From NCBI GenBank assembly GCA_045596365.1, contig JAZOCE010000001.1, positions 124,001 through 188,000 on the forward strand: a DNA stretch of 64,000 nt. Direction: 5' to 3'. The notes beneath the pieces are model-generated. The model ran no database searches, was not told the DNA's origin, and saw only the letters and a list, made by a program, of their open reading frames with translations. This document shows positions 53,958-62,850 of the stretch, in pieces. Source of the DNA: RGIG4079 sp045596365 (GTDB lineage Bacteria > Bacteroidota > Bacteroidia > Bacteroidales > Muribaculaceae). Position 1 is the first letter of the stretch. Each line of letters begins with the position of its first letter. The position numbers and the translations under genes were made by a program.

Positions 53958-55205
53958 TTATCCTTTAATAGCTGCAATACCTGGAAGAACTTTTCCTTCG
54001 ATTGCTTCAAGTAGAGCACCTCCACCTGTTGATACATATGATACTTTGTCAGCCAAACCAAACTTGTTTACACATGCAACAGAATCGCCACCTCCTACAA
54101 GAGAAAATGCTCCATTAGCAGTTGCTTCTACGATTGCATCTGCTACCGCTTTTGAGCCAACTGCAAATTTATCAAATTCAAATACTCCGGCTGGACCATT
54201 CCATAGAATTGTTTTTGCGCCTTTAATTGCCTCAGCAAATGCTTTTTGCGTTTCAGGACCGGCATCCATACCTTCCCATCCTTCTGGAATATCCATTACA
54301 GACGCTACTTGAGTATTTGCATCGTTGCTAAATTTATCTCCGGCGATACAATCAGTTCCAAGAACTAGATTTACACCTTTCTCAGCAGCTTTCTTCATGA
54401 TGTCAAGAGCTAAGTCAAGTTTATCATCTTCGCAGATTGAAAGTCCAATTTTACCACCTTGTGCTTTAGCAAAAGTATATGTCATACCACCACAAAGAAT
54501 CAAGTTATCAACTTTATCCATCAAATTTTCAATGATACCAATTTTAGTTGAAACTTTAGATCCACCCATGATAGCTGTAAATGGACGTTTGATGTCGCTA
54601 AGAATTGCATCAACTGCATTTACTTCTTTTTCCATCAAGTAGCCAAGCATCTTGTTATCAGCATCAAAACTATCAGCGATAACAGCAGTCGAAGCATGTT
54701 TGCGGTGAGCAGTACCGAATGCATCATTTACATAACAATCAGCATAGCCAGCAAGTGTTTTTGCAAATGCTTTTTGACTTTCCTTCATTTCTTTCTTAGC
54801 GGCCTCATACGCAGGATCTTCTTTGTCAATACCTACAGGTTTGCCTTCTTCTTCAGGATAGAAACGAAGGTTTTCAAGCAACAACACTTCTCCGGGTTTA
54901 AGAGCGGCAGCGGCATCAGCAGCTTTAGCACAATCAGGAACAAATTTAACATCTGTTCCAAGAGCAGCGGCTACAGCATCTTTGATTTGAGCAAGAGAGA
55001 ATTTAGGATTAACTTTCCCTTTGGGTTTACCCATGTGAGACATAATGATAAGAGCTCCGCCATCAGCAAGAATTTTCTTTAAAGTAGGAAGAGCACCACG
55101 AATACGAGTGTCATCAGTTATCTTACCATTTTCATCCAAGGGTACATTAAAGTCAACTCTGACGATTGCCTTTTTACCGGCAAATTTGTAATTGTCAATT
55201 GTCAT
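53958..55205 (-). CDS. pgk: Phosphoglycerate kinase
   Basis: Pgk makes ATP in glycolysis from 1,3-bisphosphoglycerate. It has 415 residues, normal length. The N-domain begins with KAIVRVDFNVPLDENG and has MSHMGKPKG and FGTAHRKHAS. The C-domain nucleotide site is WNGPAGVFEFDKF and GGGDSVACV. It is transcribed alone from a TAAATTTG promoter and ends at a terminator. Base use is GC-richer than most neighbours, as expected for a highly expressed gene. Confidence 0.98.
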   Translation of the reverse strand: MTIDNYKFAGKKAIVRVDFNVPLDENGKITDDTRIRGALPTLKKILADGGALIIMSHMGKPKGKVNPKFSLAQIKDAVAAALGTDVKFVPDCAKAADAAAALKPGEVLLLENLRFYPEEEGKPVGIDKEDPAYEAAKKEMKESQKAFAKTLAGYADCYVNDAFGTAHRKHASTAVIADSFDADNKMLGYLMEKEVNAVDAILSDIKRPFTAIMGGSKVSTKIGIIENLMDKVDNLILCGGMTYTFAKAQGGKIGLSICEDDKLDLALDIMKKAAEKGVNLVLGTDCIAGDKFSNDANTQVASVMDIPEGWEGMDAGPETQKAFAEAIKGAKTILWNGPAGVFEFDKFAVGSKAVADAIVEATANGAFSLVGGGDSVACVNKFGLADKVSYVSTGGGALLEAIEGKVLPGIAAIKG

Positions 55206-55253
55206 TTTACCTTTATATTTAAAATTGTTATACTATATCTTTTCTTTATATTG

Positions 55254-55261
55254 CAAATTTA
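55254..55261 (-). promoter_or_regulatory. Putative -7 box of pgk
   Basis: TAAATTTG on the minus strand, 49 bases before the pgk start. Confidence 0.6.
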
Positions 55262-55294
55262 CTTATTTTTCTGAAACAAATAAATTTAAAACAG

Positions 55295-56125
55295 CTAAAT
55301 AATATTACGCGCTTTTAATAATTCACTCATTTCATCACGTAATTTCTTTGCTTCTATTCCTGCTGCTTCAGCAAAATCTTCTCCTTTTGATGCATATATA
55401 ATGCCACGAGATGAATTTACAAGCAATCCACAATCATCAATCATGCCATATTTTGCCACCTCTTGTAGACTGCCTCCTTGAGCACCTACGCCAGGGACAA
55501 GCAAGAAGCTATTTGGCGAAACCGCACGTATATCTTTAAACATCTCTCCTTGAGTCGCACCAACGACATACATCATTTCTTCATCAGACACCCATTTTGA
55601 TGATGTTTCAAGCACATGTTCAAACAAACGTTTACCATCATTATCAGCAATTAATTGAAAGTCTTGAGACCCCTTATTTGATGTCAATGCGAGCAAAATC
55701 ACCCATTTACCATCATATCCAAGAAATGGAGTAACACTATCTTCTCCCATATATGGAGCTACGGTGATAGCGTCTACATCAAGATGTTCAAAGAAACTGC
55801 GAGCGTATAATTGAGATGTGTTTCCAATATCTCCACGTTTAGCATCAGCAATAATAAATTGGTCAGGATAATTTGTCTTTATATATTCTATCGTTTTTTC
55901 TAATGCAACCCAACCTTCCACACCTAAACTTTCGTAAAATGCAAGATTTGGTTTATATGCAACAGTATATGGAGCAGTAGCATCAATAATAGCTTTATTA
56001 AAGGCAAATAGTGGGCACTCATCATTCAATAGGTGTTCTGGGATTTTCTTAATATCAGGATCAAGACCAACACACAAGAACGAGCCTTTTTTGCGAATAT
56101 TTTCTACTAATTCGAGTCTTTTCAT
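55295..56125 (-). CDS. pyrF: Orotidine 5'-phosphate decarboxylase
   Basis: PyrF decarboxylates OMP to UMP, the last step of de novo pyrimidine synthesis. The start at 56125 gives 276 residues, the longer type-2 form, with SFLCVGLDPDIKKIP, the catalytic ADAKRGDIGNTSQLY and LLVPGVGAQGG. The in-frame start further upstream would overlap prfA. It follows prfA by 22 bases and is probably in the same transcript. Confidence 0.95.
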   Translation of the reverse strand: MKRLELVENIRKKGSFLCVGLDPDIKKIPEHLLNDECPLFAFNKAIIDATAPYTVAYKPNLAFYESLGVEGWVALEKTIEYIKTNYPDQFIIADAKRGDIGNTSQLYARSFFEHLDVDAITVAPYMGEDSVTPFLGYDGKWVILLALTSNKGSQDFQLIADNDGKRLFEHVLETSSKWVSDEEMMYVVGATQGEMFKDIRAVSPNSFLLVPGVGAQGGSLQEVAKYGMIDDCGLLVNSSRGIIYASKGEDFAEAAGIEAKKLRDEMSELLKARNII

Positions 56126-56147
56126 AATATAATTTATTTGGAGAGTT

Positions 56148-57257
56148 TTACAATTCGCTTTCTTTAAGTTTCTCAGCATTTTCAGCAATAATCAATTGGT
56201 CAATACATGCTTGAATATCACCATCAACAAACGCTTGAAGATTATATATTGTATAATTTATGCGGTGGTCTGTGATGCGACCTTGTGGATAATTGTATGT
56301 ACGAATTTTTGCTGAGCGGTCACCGGTTGAAACCATAGTCTTGCGTCGAGAAGCAATATCATCAAGGTACTTTTGATGTTCTTTATCATATATAAATGTA
56401 CGCAAACGGCTCAACGCACGTTCTTTATTCTTGGGTTGATCGCGTGTTTCAGTACATTCAATGAGAATTTCTTCACTTTCACCTGATATAGGGTTTTTCC
56501 AAATATAACGCAAGCGAACACCAGACTCAACCTTATTAACATTTTGCCCACCGGCACCACCACTTCTGAATGTATCCCACTTAATTTCTCCCTCGTTAAT
56601 TTCCACATCAAACTCTTCTGCTTCAGGGAGCACAGCAACTGTAGCAGCCGATGTATGAACACGACCTTGTGTTTCTGTAGCAGGAACACGTTGTACACGA
56701 TGCACACCACTCTCATACTTCAAGATTCCATACACACCTTCGCCACTCACCGCAAATACTATTTCTTTAAAACCACCGGCAGTCCCTTCATTAAAACTTG
56801 TAACAGCAACGCTCCAACCTTTGGATTCACAATATTTACTATACATTTTAAATAAGTCTCCAGCAAATATCGCCGCTTCATCACCACCTGTACCACCACG
56901 TATTTCAACGATAGCATTTTTCCCATCCTCTGGATCGGTAGGAATGAGCAACAATTTGATTTCTTCTTCAAGTTCAGGCACGCGACTTGTTGCAGTATCA
57001 AGTTCCTCCTTTGCCATTGTTCGAAGATCTTCATCGTTTTCAGACTCAAGCACCTCACGGGCTTCTTTTATATTACCTAATAATTGACGATATAAGCGTG
57101 TTGCACTTGTCAATTTTTCAAGATCTTTATATTCTTTTGTCAAGCGCACATAACGCTTCATATCGGCAATTACCGAAGGGTCGGTAATCAAAGTGCTCAC
57201 TTCCTCAAAGCGAGCTTCAATGCCATCAAGTCGAGACAATAATGATGAGTCGGCCAT
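56148..57257 (-). CDS. prfA: Peptide chain release factor 1
   Basis: RF1 recognises UAA and UAG and releases the peptide. It has 369 residues. The stop-codon-reading tripeptide region shows VPATETQG (PAT), and the peptidyl-transferase motif is FRSGGAGGQNVNK, near residue 234. PAT rather than SPF separates it from RF2, so prfB must lie elsewhere. It leads the prfA-pyrF run. Confidence 0.96.
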   Translation of the reverse strand: MADSSLLSRLDGIEARFEEVSTLITDPSVIADMKRYVRLTKEYKDLEKLTSATRLYRQLLGNIKEAREVLESENDEDLRTMAKEELDTATSRVPELEEEIKLLLIPTDPEDGKNAIVEIRGGTGGDEAAIFAGDLFKMYSKYCESKGWSVAVTSFNEGTAGGFKEIVFAVSGEGVYGILKYESGVHRVQRVPATETQGRVHTSAATVAVLPEAEEFDVEINEGEIKWDTFRSGGAGGQNVNKVESGVRLRYIWKNPISGESEEILIECTETRDQPKNKERALSRLRTFIYDKEHQKYLDDIASRRKTMVSTGDRSAKIRTYNYPQGRITDHRINYTIYNLQAFVDGDIQACIDQLIIAENAEKLKESEL

Positions 57258-57321
57258 AAATATTATAAATTTTGTGCGAAGTTAACACTTTTAATTCATC
57301 AAACCTAAAATAATCAACATT

Positions 57322-58317
57322 ATGACATCCATTAAAACTAATTTTAATCCATCATCTTATTCCAAAGTCAATAATAAACTCAACAATTTAGTACTAAAAT
57401 TAAATTTCAATTTGAAATATTGCAGAAAATTATCAACATTTAAATTCCTGCAAACAATTATTGAGCAAATGATTTCCTATGGGAAACTACGCACTGCCGA
57501 AACCTACATTTCTACTCTTAGAAGTTTTATTAATTATCGCAAAGGGCTAGATATCTCACTAAATGCAATAACAGCCGATATTATAATCGAATATGAACAA
57601 TATCTAACCAATAAACACTTAACACGCAACACTATTTCATTTTACATGCGCATTCTTCGTGCCGTATATAATCGTGCTGTTGATAATGAATTAATACAAC
57701 CACGCAAACTATTTAACAGAGTTTTTACCGGAAATGATCGCACAATAAAAAGAGCTATTCCATTAGAACATCTCAGAATAATTAAAGATTCTGATTTGAG
57801 TAACAATATACGCCTTTCTATTGCACGAGATATATTCATGTTCAGCTTCTACACTCGTGGGATGTCATTTATAGACATGGCCTATCTGACACAAGCAAAC
57901 ATACACAATGAATATCTTATATATCGCCGTCGTAAAACTAATCAACGTCTCGTTATCAAATTAGAAAAATGCATTATAGACATTCTTAATCGTTATCACA
58001 CTAATGAATCCATATATCTATTACCTATTATAAACTCCTCATCTCAGATTGAACCACGACAACAATATCTAAAATCAATTCGTTCAGTAAACCATCATCT
58101 CCATAAACTTTCAAAACAACTTAATTTGAGTATAAACCTAACAACCTATGTCGCACGCCACTCATGGGCAAGCATCGCACATAGCAAAAATGTACCAATA
58201 TCGGTAATCAGTGAATGTTTAGGACACGATAGCGAATCCACTACTCAAATCTATCTTGCCGCGCTTGACACATCAGTTCTCGATCAAGCCAACAAGTTAA
58301 TCCTAAATTCTATGTAA
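57322..58317 (+). CDS. Tyrosine-type site-specific recombinase
   Basis: A 331-residue integrase. The N-terminal SAM-like core-binding domain (about 30-130) has TYISTLRSFINYRKGLD and FYMRILRAVYNRAV. The catalytic domain has R179 in FYTRGMSF, a lysine in RRKTNQR, YVARHSWA with R279, H301 in LGHDSESTT and Y311 in YLAAL. All essential residues look present. No excisionase, transposition gene, att repeat or invertible segment is seen beside it. It resembles the solitary Bacteroidales recombinases that invert promoters or mobilise elements, but its target is unknown. Confidence 0.88.
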   Translation: MTSIKTNFNPSSYSKVNNKLNNLVLKLNFNLKYCRKLSTFKFLQTIIEQMISYGKLRTAETYISTLRSFINYRKGLDISLNAITADIIIEYEQYLTNKHLTRNTISFYMRILRAVYNRAVDNELIQPRKLFNRVFTGNDRTIKRAIPLEHLRIIKDSDLSNNIRLSIARDIFMFSFYTRGMSFIDMAYLTQANIHNEYLIYRRRKTNQRLVIKLEKCIIDILNRYHTNESIYLLPIINSSSQIEPRQQYLKSIRSVNHHLHKLSKQLNLSINLTTYVARHSWASIAHSKNVPISVISECLGHDSESTTQIYLAALDTSVLDQANKLILNSM

Positions 58318-58367
58318 TTTATAAAATCTATTTTTCAGAAATAAATGGGAATGTGTGGTAAAAATAT

Positions 58368-58375
58368 TATCTTTG
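58368..58375 (+). promoter_or_regulatory. Putative -7 box of the AmgK-RapZ/MurU pair
   Basis: TATCTTTG with TGG near the -33 position; 26 bases before the start. Confidence 0.6.
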
Positions 58376-58393
58376 CATATCTAATAATTTTCG

Positions 58394-59824
58394 ATGGAAA
58401 CAACTATTTTAAATCAATTATATAGTCAGGCAACCGGAAATGAGCCTGAATCAATTATCGAGTTGCCGTCATCAGGCTCTAATCGTCGCTATTTTCGTAT
58501 AAACGGAGAGCAATCCATGGTAGGAGCATTAGGGACATGTGTTGAAGAGAATCGTGCTTTTCTTTACCTTGCAAAACATTTTAAAGAAAAAGGATTACCT
58601 GTTCCCGAAGTGTTTGCATGCGCTGATGATGAGATGGCTTATGTGCAACAGGATCTTGGTGATACATTGCTTTTCAATGCAATAGAAAAAGGTCGGGCAA
58701 CAAGCGTCTTCAGCGAAGAAGAACGCCAACTACTTATCAAGACCATCAGACTTCTTCCCGACATTCAATTTGCCGGAGCTGTAGGTCTTGATTTTAACGT
58801 TTGCTATCCGTTACCTGAATTTGATGCTCGCACTATTTTGTGGGATCTTAATTATTTTAAATATTGTTTCCTCAAAGCCACCGGGATGGAATTTCTTGAA
58901 GATCGTCTCGAAGATGATTTTCAAGCAATGGTAGAAGTATTGATGCGTAGCCAGTCAAGTACATTCATGTATCGTGATTTCCAATCCCGCAACGTGATGA
59001 TTCACAATGGCACCCCCTGGTTTATTGATTTTCAAGGAGGACGAAAAGGGCCATTCTATTATGATGTTGCTTCATTCTTGTGGCAAGCAAAAGCCAATTT
59101 CCCGGAAAGCCTTCGCAATGAACTTATAAAAGAATATATCGATGCTTTGCGCAAATATATTCCTGTTGATGAAGCCTATTTCCATGAGCAATTGCGCCAT
59201 TTTGTATTATTCCGTACCCTACAAGTACTCGGCGCCTATGGATTCCGTGGATACTTCGAAAAGAAACCTCACTTTATTCAAAGTGTTCCTTTTGCCATCG
59301 AAAATCTTCGCAATCTTTTAAATGAACCATATCCTGAATATCCCTATCTTAGCGAGGTTTTACATAATCTTGTCAATCTCAAACAATTTAGCGATGATCT
59401 CCAAAAGCGTACACTTACAGTTAAGGTAATGAGTTTTGCTTATAAGAAGGGAATTCCTAATGATACATCAGGCAATGGTGGTGGCTATGTCTTTGACTGT
59501 CGTGCCGTAAATAATCCCGGCAAATATGAACGATATAAACCATTTACCGGGCTTGACCAACAAGTAATCAAATTCCTTGAAGATGACGGCGAAATCATTG
59601 AATTCCTTGACCATGCCTATTCACTTGTTGACTCATCCGTTAAACGATATATCGAACGCGGATTTTCTAATTTAATGGTGTGCTTCGGCTGTACAGGCGG
59701 ACAACACCGCTCTGTCTATTGCGCACAACACATGGCAGAACACCTAAACAAAAAATTCAATGTCAAAGTAGAACTCGTTCACCGCGAGCAAAATATCGAA
59801 CAGACATTCAAAACAAAACACTAA
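58394..59824 (+). CDS. AmgK-like sugar kinase fused to a RapZ C-terminal domain
   Basis: A 476-residue fusion. Residues 1 to about 330 form an APH-fold kinase with PSSGSNRRYFRI, the catalytic YRDFQSRN (D near 195) and IDFQGGRKGP, as in AmgK, which phosphorylates MurNAc at the anomeric carbon in peptidoglycan salvage. From about 340 to the end is a RapZ C-terminal domain (VFDCRAVNNPGKYERY, PFTGLD, GCTGGQHRSV), which in RapZ binds GlcN6P and small RNA. The following gene looks like MurU, the next enzyme of the salvage route. No RapZ N-terminal kinase is present. Confidence 0.85.
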   Translation: METTILNQLYSQATGNEPESIIELPSSGSNRRYFRINGEQSMVGALGTCVEENRAFLYLAKHFKEKGLPVPEVFACADDEMAYVQQDLGDTLLFNAIEKGRATSVFSEEERQLLIKTIRLLPDIQFAGAVGLDFNVCYPLPEFDARTILWDLNYFKYCFLKATGMEFLEDRLEDDFQAMVEVLMRSQSSTFMYRDFQSRNVMIHNGTPWFIDFQGGRKGPFYYDVASFLWQAKANFPESLRNELIKEYIDALRKYIPVDEAYFHEQLRHFVLFRTLQVLGAYGFRGYFEKKPHFIQSVPFAIENLRNLLNEPYPEYPYLSEVLHNLVNLKQFSDDLQKRTLTVKVMSFAYKKGIPNDTSGNGGGYVFDCRAVNNPGKYERYKPFTGLDQQVIKFLEDDGEIIEFLDHAYSLVDSSVKRYIERGFSNLMVCFGCTGGQHRSVYCAQHMAEHLNKKFNVKVELVHREQNIEQTFKTKH

Positions 59825-59834
59825 TCCTCACCCA

Positions 59835-60575
59835 ATGAAAGCAATGATTTTTGCTGCCGGACTTGGCACAAGACTCAAACCATTTACCAACACTATGCCC
59901 AAAGCTCTTGTTCCGGTTAATGGCACGCCTATGCTTGAGCATGTGATAACACGCCTGATCAAACAAGGTTTTGATGACATCGTGATTAATGTTTATCACT
60001 TTGGGGGAAAGATTATTAAATTTTTAGAATCCAAAAACAATTTCGGTATAAATATCCACATCAGCGATGAACGTAATTGCCTATTAGACACAGGAGGGGG
60101 GATATTAAAAGCACGTCAATGGCTTGATGGCAATGAGCCAATATTGATTCACAATGCCGATATTCTCACCGACTTAGACTTGTGCGAAATGCGACAACAT
60201 CACATTGAAAGTGGAGCAGATGCAACATTACTTGTCGCTGACAGAAAGACTACACGTTATTTTCTCTTTGACAATGCTGACAATCTGAAAGGGTGGACAA
60301 ATATCTCTACCGGAGACATTAAACCCAAGACATTAACCGCGATTTCACAACTCACACAATTAGCTTTTGGTGGCGTACACATCATCTCTCCATCTGTATT
60401 TAAAGAATTAGCGGACTATACATCAGAGCAAAAATTTTCAATAACACCATTCTATATTGATAGTTGCAACACCCTAAAAATTAAAGGCTATATCCCCCAA
60501 AAAGCATATCAATGGTTTGATATAGGCAAACCCGAAACCCTCACTCTCGCCGAAAACTCCTTCAAAATTCAATAA
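59835..60575 (+). CDS. MurU-like sugar-1-phosphate nucleotidyltransferase
   Basis: A 246-residue nucleotidyltransferase. The opening FAAGLGTRLKPFTNTMPKAL carries the NTP-binding loop, followed by DTGGGI and HNADILTDLDL for the metal site, and later the WFDIGKPETL end. Its length and its place ten bases after an AmgK-like gene fit MurU, which makes UDP-MurNAc from MurNAc-1-phosphate. The substrate is inferred from context; a GlmU-like or mannose-1-phosphate enzyme is less likely. Confidence 0.85.
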   Translation: MKAMIFAAGLGTRLKPFTNTMPKALVPVNGTPMLEHVITRLIKQGFDDIVINVYHFGGKIIKFLESKNNFGINIHISDERNCLLDTGGGILKARQWLDGNEPILIHNADILTDLDLCEMRQHHIESGADATLLVADRKTTRYFLFDNADNLKGWTNISTGDIKPKTLTAISQLTQLAFGGVHIISPSVFKELADYTSEQKFSITPFYIDSCNTLKIKGYIPQKAYQWFDIGKPETLTLAENSFKIQ

Positions 60576-60670
60576 TTCAAACTTTCTAAAACTTTTACCT
60601 AAATCGTGATGCGACATGTATTTGTGGTTTGATGTAGAAATAGAATAATATACAACGGAAACATAAAAAT

Positions 60671-60701
60671 TTTGTGGAATGGGAAATAATTGCTATCTTT
60701 G
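60671..60701 (+). promoter_or_regulatory. Promoter of rpsP
   Basis: TTTG (60671-60674), exactly 19 bases, then TATCTTTG (60694-60701). This is the best match to the full Bacteroidetes consensus in the window. Confidence 0.8.
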
Positions 60702-60745
60702 CGGTCGCAAAATCAATACAAAACCAATTTTTAATTTTTATTTAA

Positions 60746-61294
60746 ATGGCAACTAAAATCAGATTACAACGTCATGGTCGCAAAAACTATGCGTTTTATC
60801 CTATTGTTATCGCCGATAGCAGAGCACCACGAGATGGTAAATTTATTGAAAGGATAGGTTCTTATAATCCTAACACTAATCCTGCTACAATAACATTGAA
60901 CTTCGAACGGGCTTTGTATTGGGTTAACTGTGGTGCACAACCAACAGACACAGTGCGCAATATCCTTTCTAACGAAGGTGTATTGTTAATGAAACACCTC
61001 CAAGGTGGTATTAAAAAAGGAGCATTTGATGAAGCTGAAGCACAACGTCGTTTTGATGCTTGGAAAGCACAAAAAGACGCATCAGTAAGCGCATTTAAAG
61101 CTGCTGAAAACAACAAGAAAGAAGAAGCTGCTAAAAAGCGCATGGAGGAAGAGCAAGCTAAGAACAAAGCTAAAGCCGAAATCGTGGCTAAGAAAAAAGC
61201 TGAACTTGCTGCCGCTGCTGCTGAAGCTGAAGCCGCTGCTAATGCAGACGCAACTGCTGAAGAAGCTCCTGTTGCTGAAGAAAGCGCAGAATAA
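60746..61294 (+). CDS. rpsP: 30S ribosomal protein S16 with a long C-terminal extension
   Basis: S16 binds the 5' domain of 16S rRNA. The first 85 or so residues are the normal fold (KIRLQRHGRKNYAFYPIV, RIGSYNPNT). The protein goes on to 182 residues, about twice the usual length. The extension is rich in Lys, Glu and Ala (repeated AKAEIVAKKKAEL and AAAAAEAEAAANADA) and ends acidic. Such tails are seen in Bacteroidetes S16; the function is unknown. A strong promoter and terminator flank it; rimM and trmD are not next to it. Confidence 0.95.
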   Translation: MATKIRLQRHGRKNYAFYPIVIADSRAPRDGKFIERIGSYNPNTNPATITLNFERALYWVNCGAQPTDTVRNILSNEGVLLMKHLQGGIKKGAFDEAEAQRRFDAWKAQKDASVSAFKAAENNKKEEAAKKRMEEEQAKNKAKAEIVAKKKAELAAAAAEAEAAANADATAEEAPVAEESAE

Positions 61295-61329
61295 TTCTAA
61301 CTTACACGCAATCCATATTGCGAAAAATG

Positions 61330-61360
61330 AGCCGATGACATTTATGTTGTCGGCTTTTTT
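61330..61360 (+). terminator. Intrinsic terminator of rpsP
   Basis: A hairpin of about 11 base pairs with two G-U pairs (AGCCGATGACA with TGTTGTCGGCT) followed by TTTTTT. Confidence 0.8.
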
Positions 61361-61378
61361 ATCCTATAAATTATAGCG

Positions 61379-61966
61379 ATGAAAACTTATCTACAATTGG
61401 CACAGCAAAATCAATCCAAAGCCCACGAGATTATTTCAAGATTGAACATCATTGAGGCATGGAATTCAATCGGGGCAAGAATCAATTTGATAGGCTCTCT
61501 GAAAATCGGATTGCTAATGAAGCATCTTGATATTGATTTTCATGTTTATACTGATACTATTGATATTTCTCAAAGTTTCTATGTTATATCTTTAATCGCA
61601 CAGCATCAAGGCGTGCAAAGTGTGCAATACAGAAATCTACTCAATGAAGGAGATAAATGCATTGAGTGGCACATTACATACATAGATGACCACCAAGCAG
61701 AATGGCAGATTGATATAATGCACATTGTTAAAGGCTCAAAATATGATGGATATTTCGAGCAAGTTGCAGATGGTATTGAGAAACGCTTAACAGATGGACT
61801 CCGCGATACAATACTTCGATTAAAATGGGAAACGCCCGATGACGAGAAAATCATGGGCGTTGAATACTATCGTGCTGCTTTAGATGGAGGGGTGAAAACG
61901 ATGAACGAGTTTCAAGAATATCAGCTCACTCATCCTGTTAATGGCATCCTCGAGTGGCAACCTTAG
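61379..61966 (+). CDS. Nucleotidyltransferase-fold protein of unknown function
   Basis: A 195-residue soluble protein. It has the polymerase-beta-type pattern GS at 39-40 (NLIGSLKIGLL) followed by DID at 51-53 (KHLDIDF) and a third possible Asp in WQIDIMHIVKG. Other fixed points are KWETPDDEKIMGVEYY and the tail THPVNGILEW. I recall similar Bacteroides proteins, sometimes labelled phosphoglycerate mutase, but the motifs here fit a nucleotidyltransferase better. The substrate is unknown. It is preceded by the rpsP terminator; no promoter box is seen in the short gap. Confidence 0.65.
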   Translation: MKTYLQLAQQNQSKAHEIISRLNIIEAWNSIGARINLIGSLKIGLLMKHLDIDFHVYTDTIDISQSFYVISLIAQHQGVQSVQYRNLLNEGDKCIEWHITYIDDHQAEWQIDIMHIVKGSKYDGYFEQVADGIEKRLTDGLRDTILRLKWETPDDEKIMGVEYYRAALDGGVKTMNEFQEYQLTHPVNGILEWQP

Positions 61967-62850
61967 TCTAAAAATCGTTTTGTCAAACCTGAATAGGCAT
62001 CAATGCGTCTATCGCGCAAGAATGGCCACCAACGACGCACATGCTCTGAACGAGTCATATCTATTTCTATAATCTTTTCTATTTCTGTATCAATAGGGGC
62101 TTGGAACAAAAATTCACCTTGTGGTCCTGCAACAAAACTGCTTCCCCAAAATTTTATGCCATTAGTCATCGCCGATGGATCGGACTCATGACCAACTCGA
62201 TTAACAGAAATTACCGGCAAGCCATTTGCAACAGCATGAGCACGTTGTATTGTAATCCATGCTTCACGTTGACGTGCTTGTTCTTCAACTGTGTCAGAAC
62301 TCTCCCAACCAATGGCAGTAGGGTAGATGAGCAGTTCTGCTCCGCGCAATGCCATCAAGCGAGCCGCCTCGGGGTACCATTGATCCCAACATACCAATAC
62401 TCCAAGCCGACCAACTGAAGTATCGATAGGCTCAAAGCCTAAATCTCCTGGTGTAAAATAGAACTTTTCATAATAGGCAGGATCATCCGGTATGTGCATC
62501 TTACGATATTTGCCAGCAATAGATCCATCTTTTTCAAACACTACTGCGGTATTATGATACAATCCGGGTGCACGTCGTTCAAACAATGAGGTTACAACCA
62601 CTACCCCTAATTCTTTTGCCAACGAGGCATAAGTATCAGTAACTACAGATGGAATTGGAATCGCAAGATTACATTCATCGGTTGATTCCACTTGACAGAA
62701 ATATAGAGAGTCATGCAATTCTTGATTTACAATAAGTTGCGCACCATCTAATGCTAATTGTCTCATCTTTGCAATCAAGCGGCTACGATTGTCTTCTATC
62801 GAAGAAGTGTTTTTTTGCTGTATAATTCCTACTTTTATTGTTCTATTCAT
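61963..62850 (-). CDS. aguB: N-carbamoylputrescine amidase
   Basis: AguB cleaves N-carbamoylputrescine to putrescine, CO2 and ammonia. With the start at 62850 it has 295 residues. The nitrilase triad is E44 (NQELHDS), K117 (YRKMHIPDD) and C154 (LVCWDQWYPE). KMHIPDDPAYYEKFYFTPGD is typical of the carbamoylputrescine group. The start overlaps the aguA stop by four bases (ATGA). Together they turn agmatine into putrescine. Confidence 0.93.
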   Translation of the reverse strand: MNRTIKVGIIQQKNTSSIEDNRSRLIAKMRQLALDGAQLIVNQELHDSLYFCQVESTDECNLAIPIPSVVTDTYASLAKELGVVVVTSLFERRAPGLYHNTAVVFEKDGSIAGKYRKMHIPDDPAYYEKFYFTPGDLGFEPIDTSVGRLGVLVCWDQWYPEAARLMALRGAELLIYPTAIGWESSDTVEEQARQREAWITIQRAHAVANGLPVISVNRVGHESDPSAMTNGIKFWGSSFVAGPQGEFLFQAPIDTEIEKIIEIDMTRSEHVRRWWPFLRDRRIDAYSGLTKRFLD

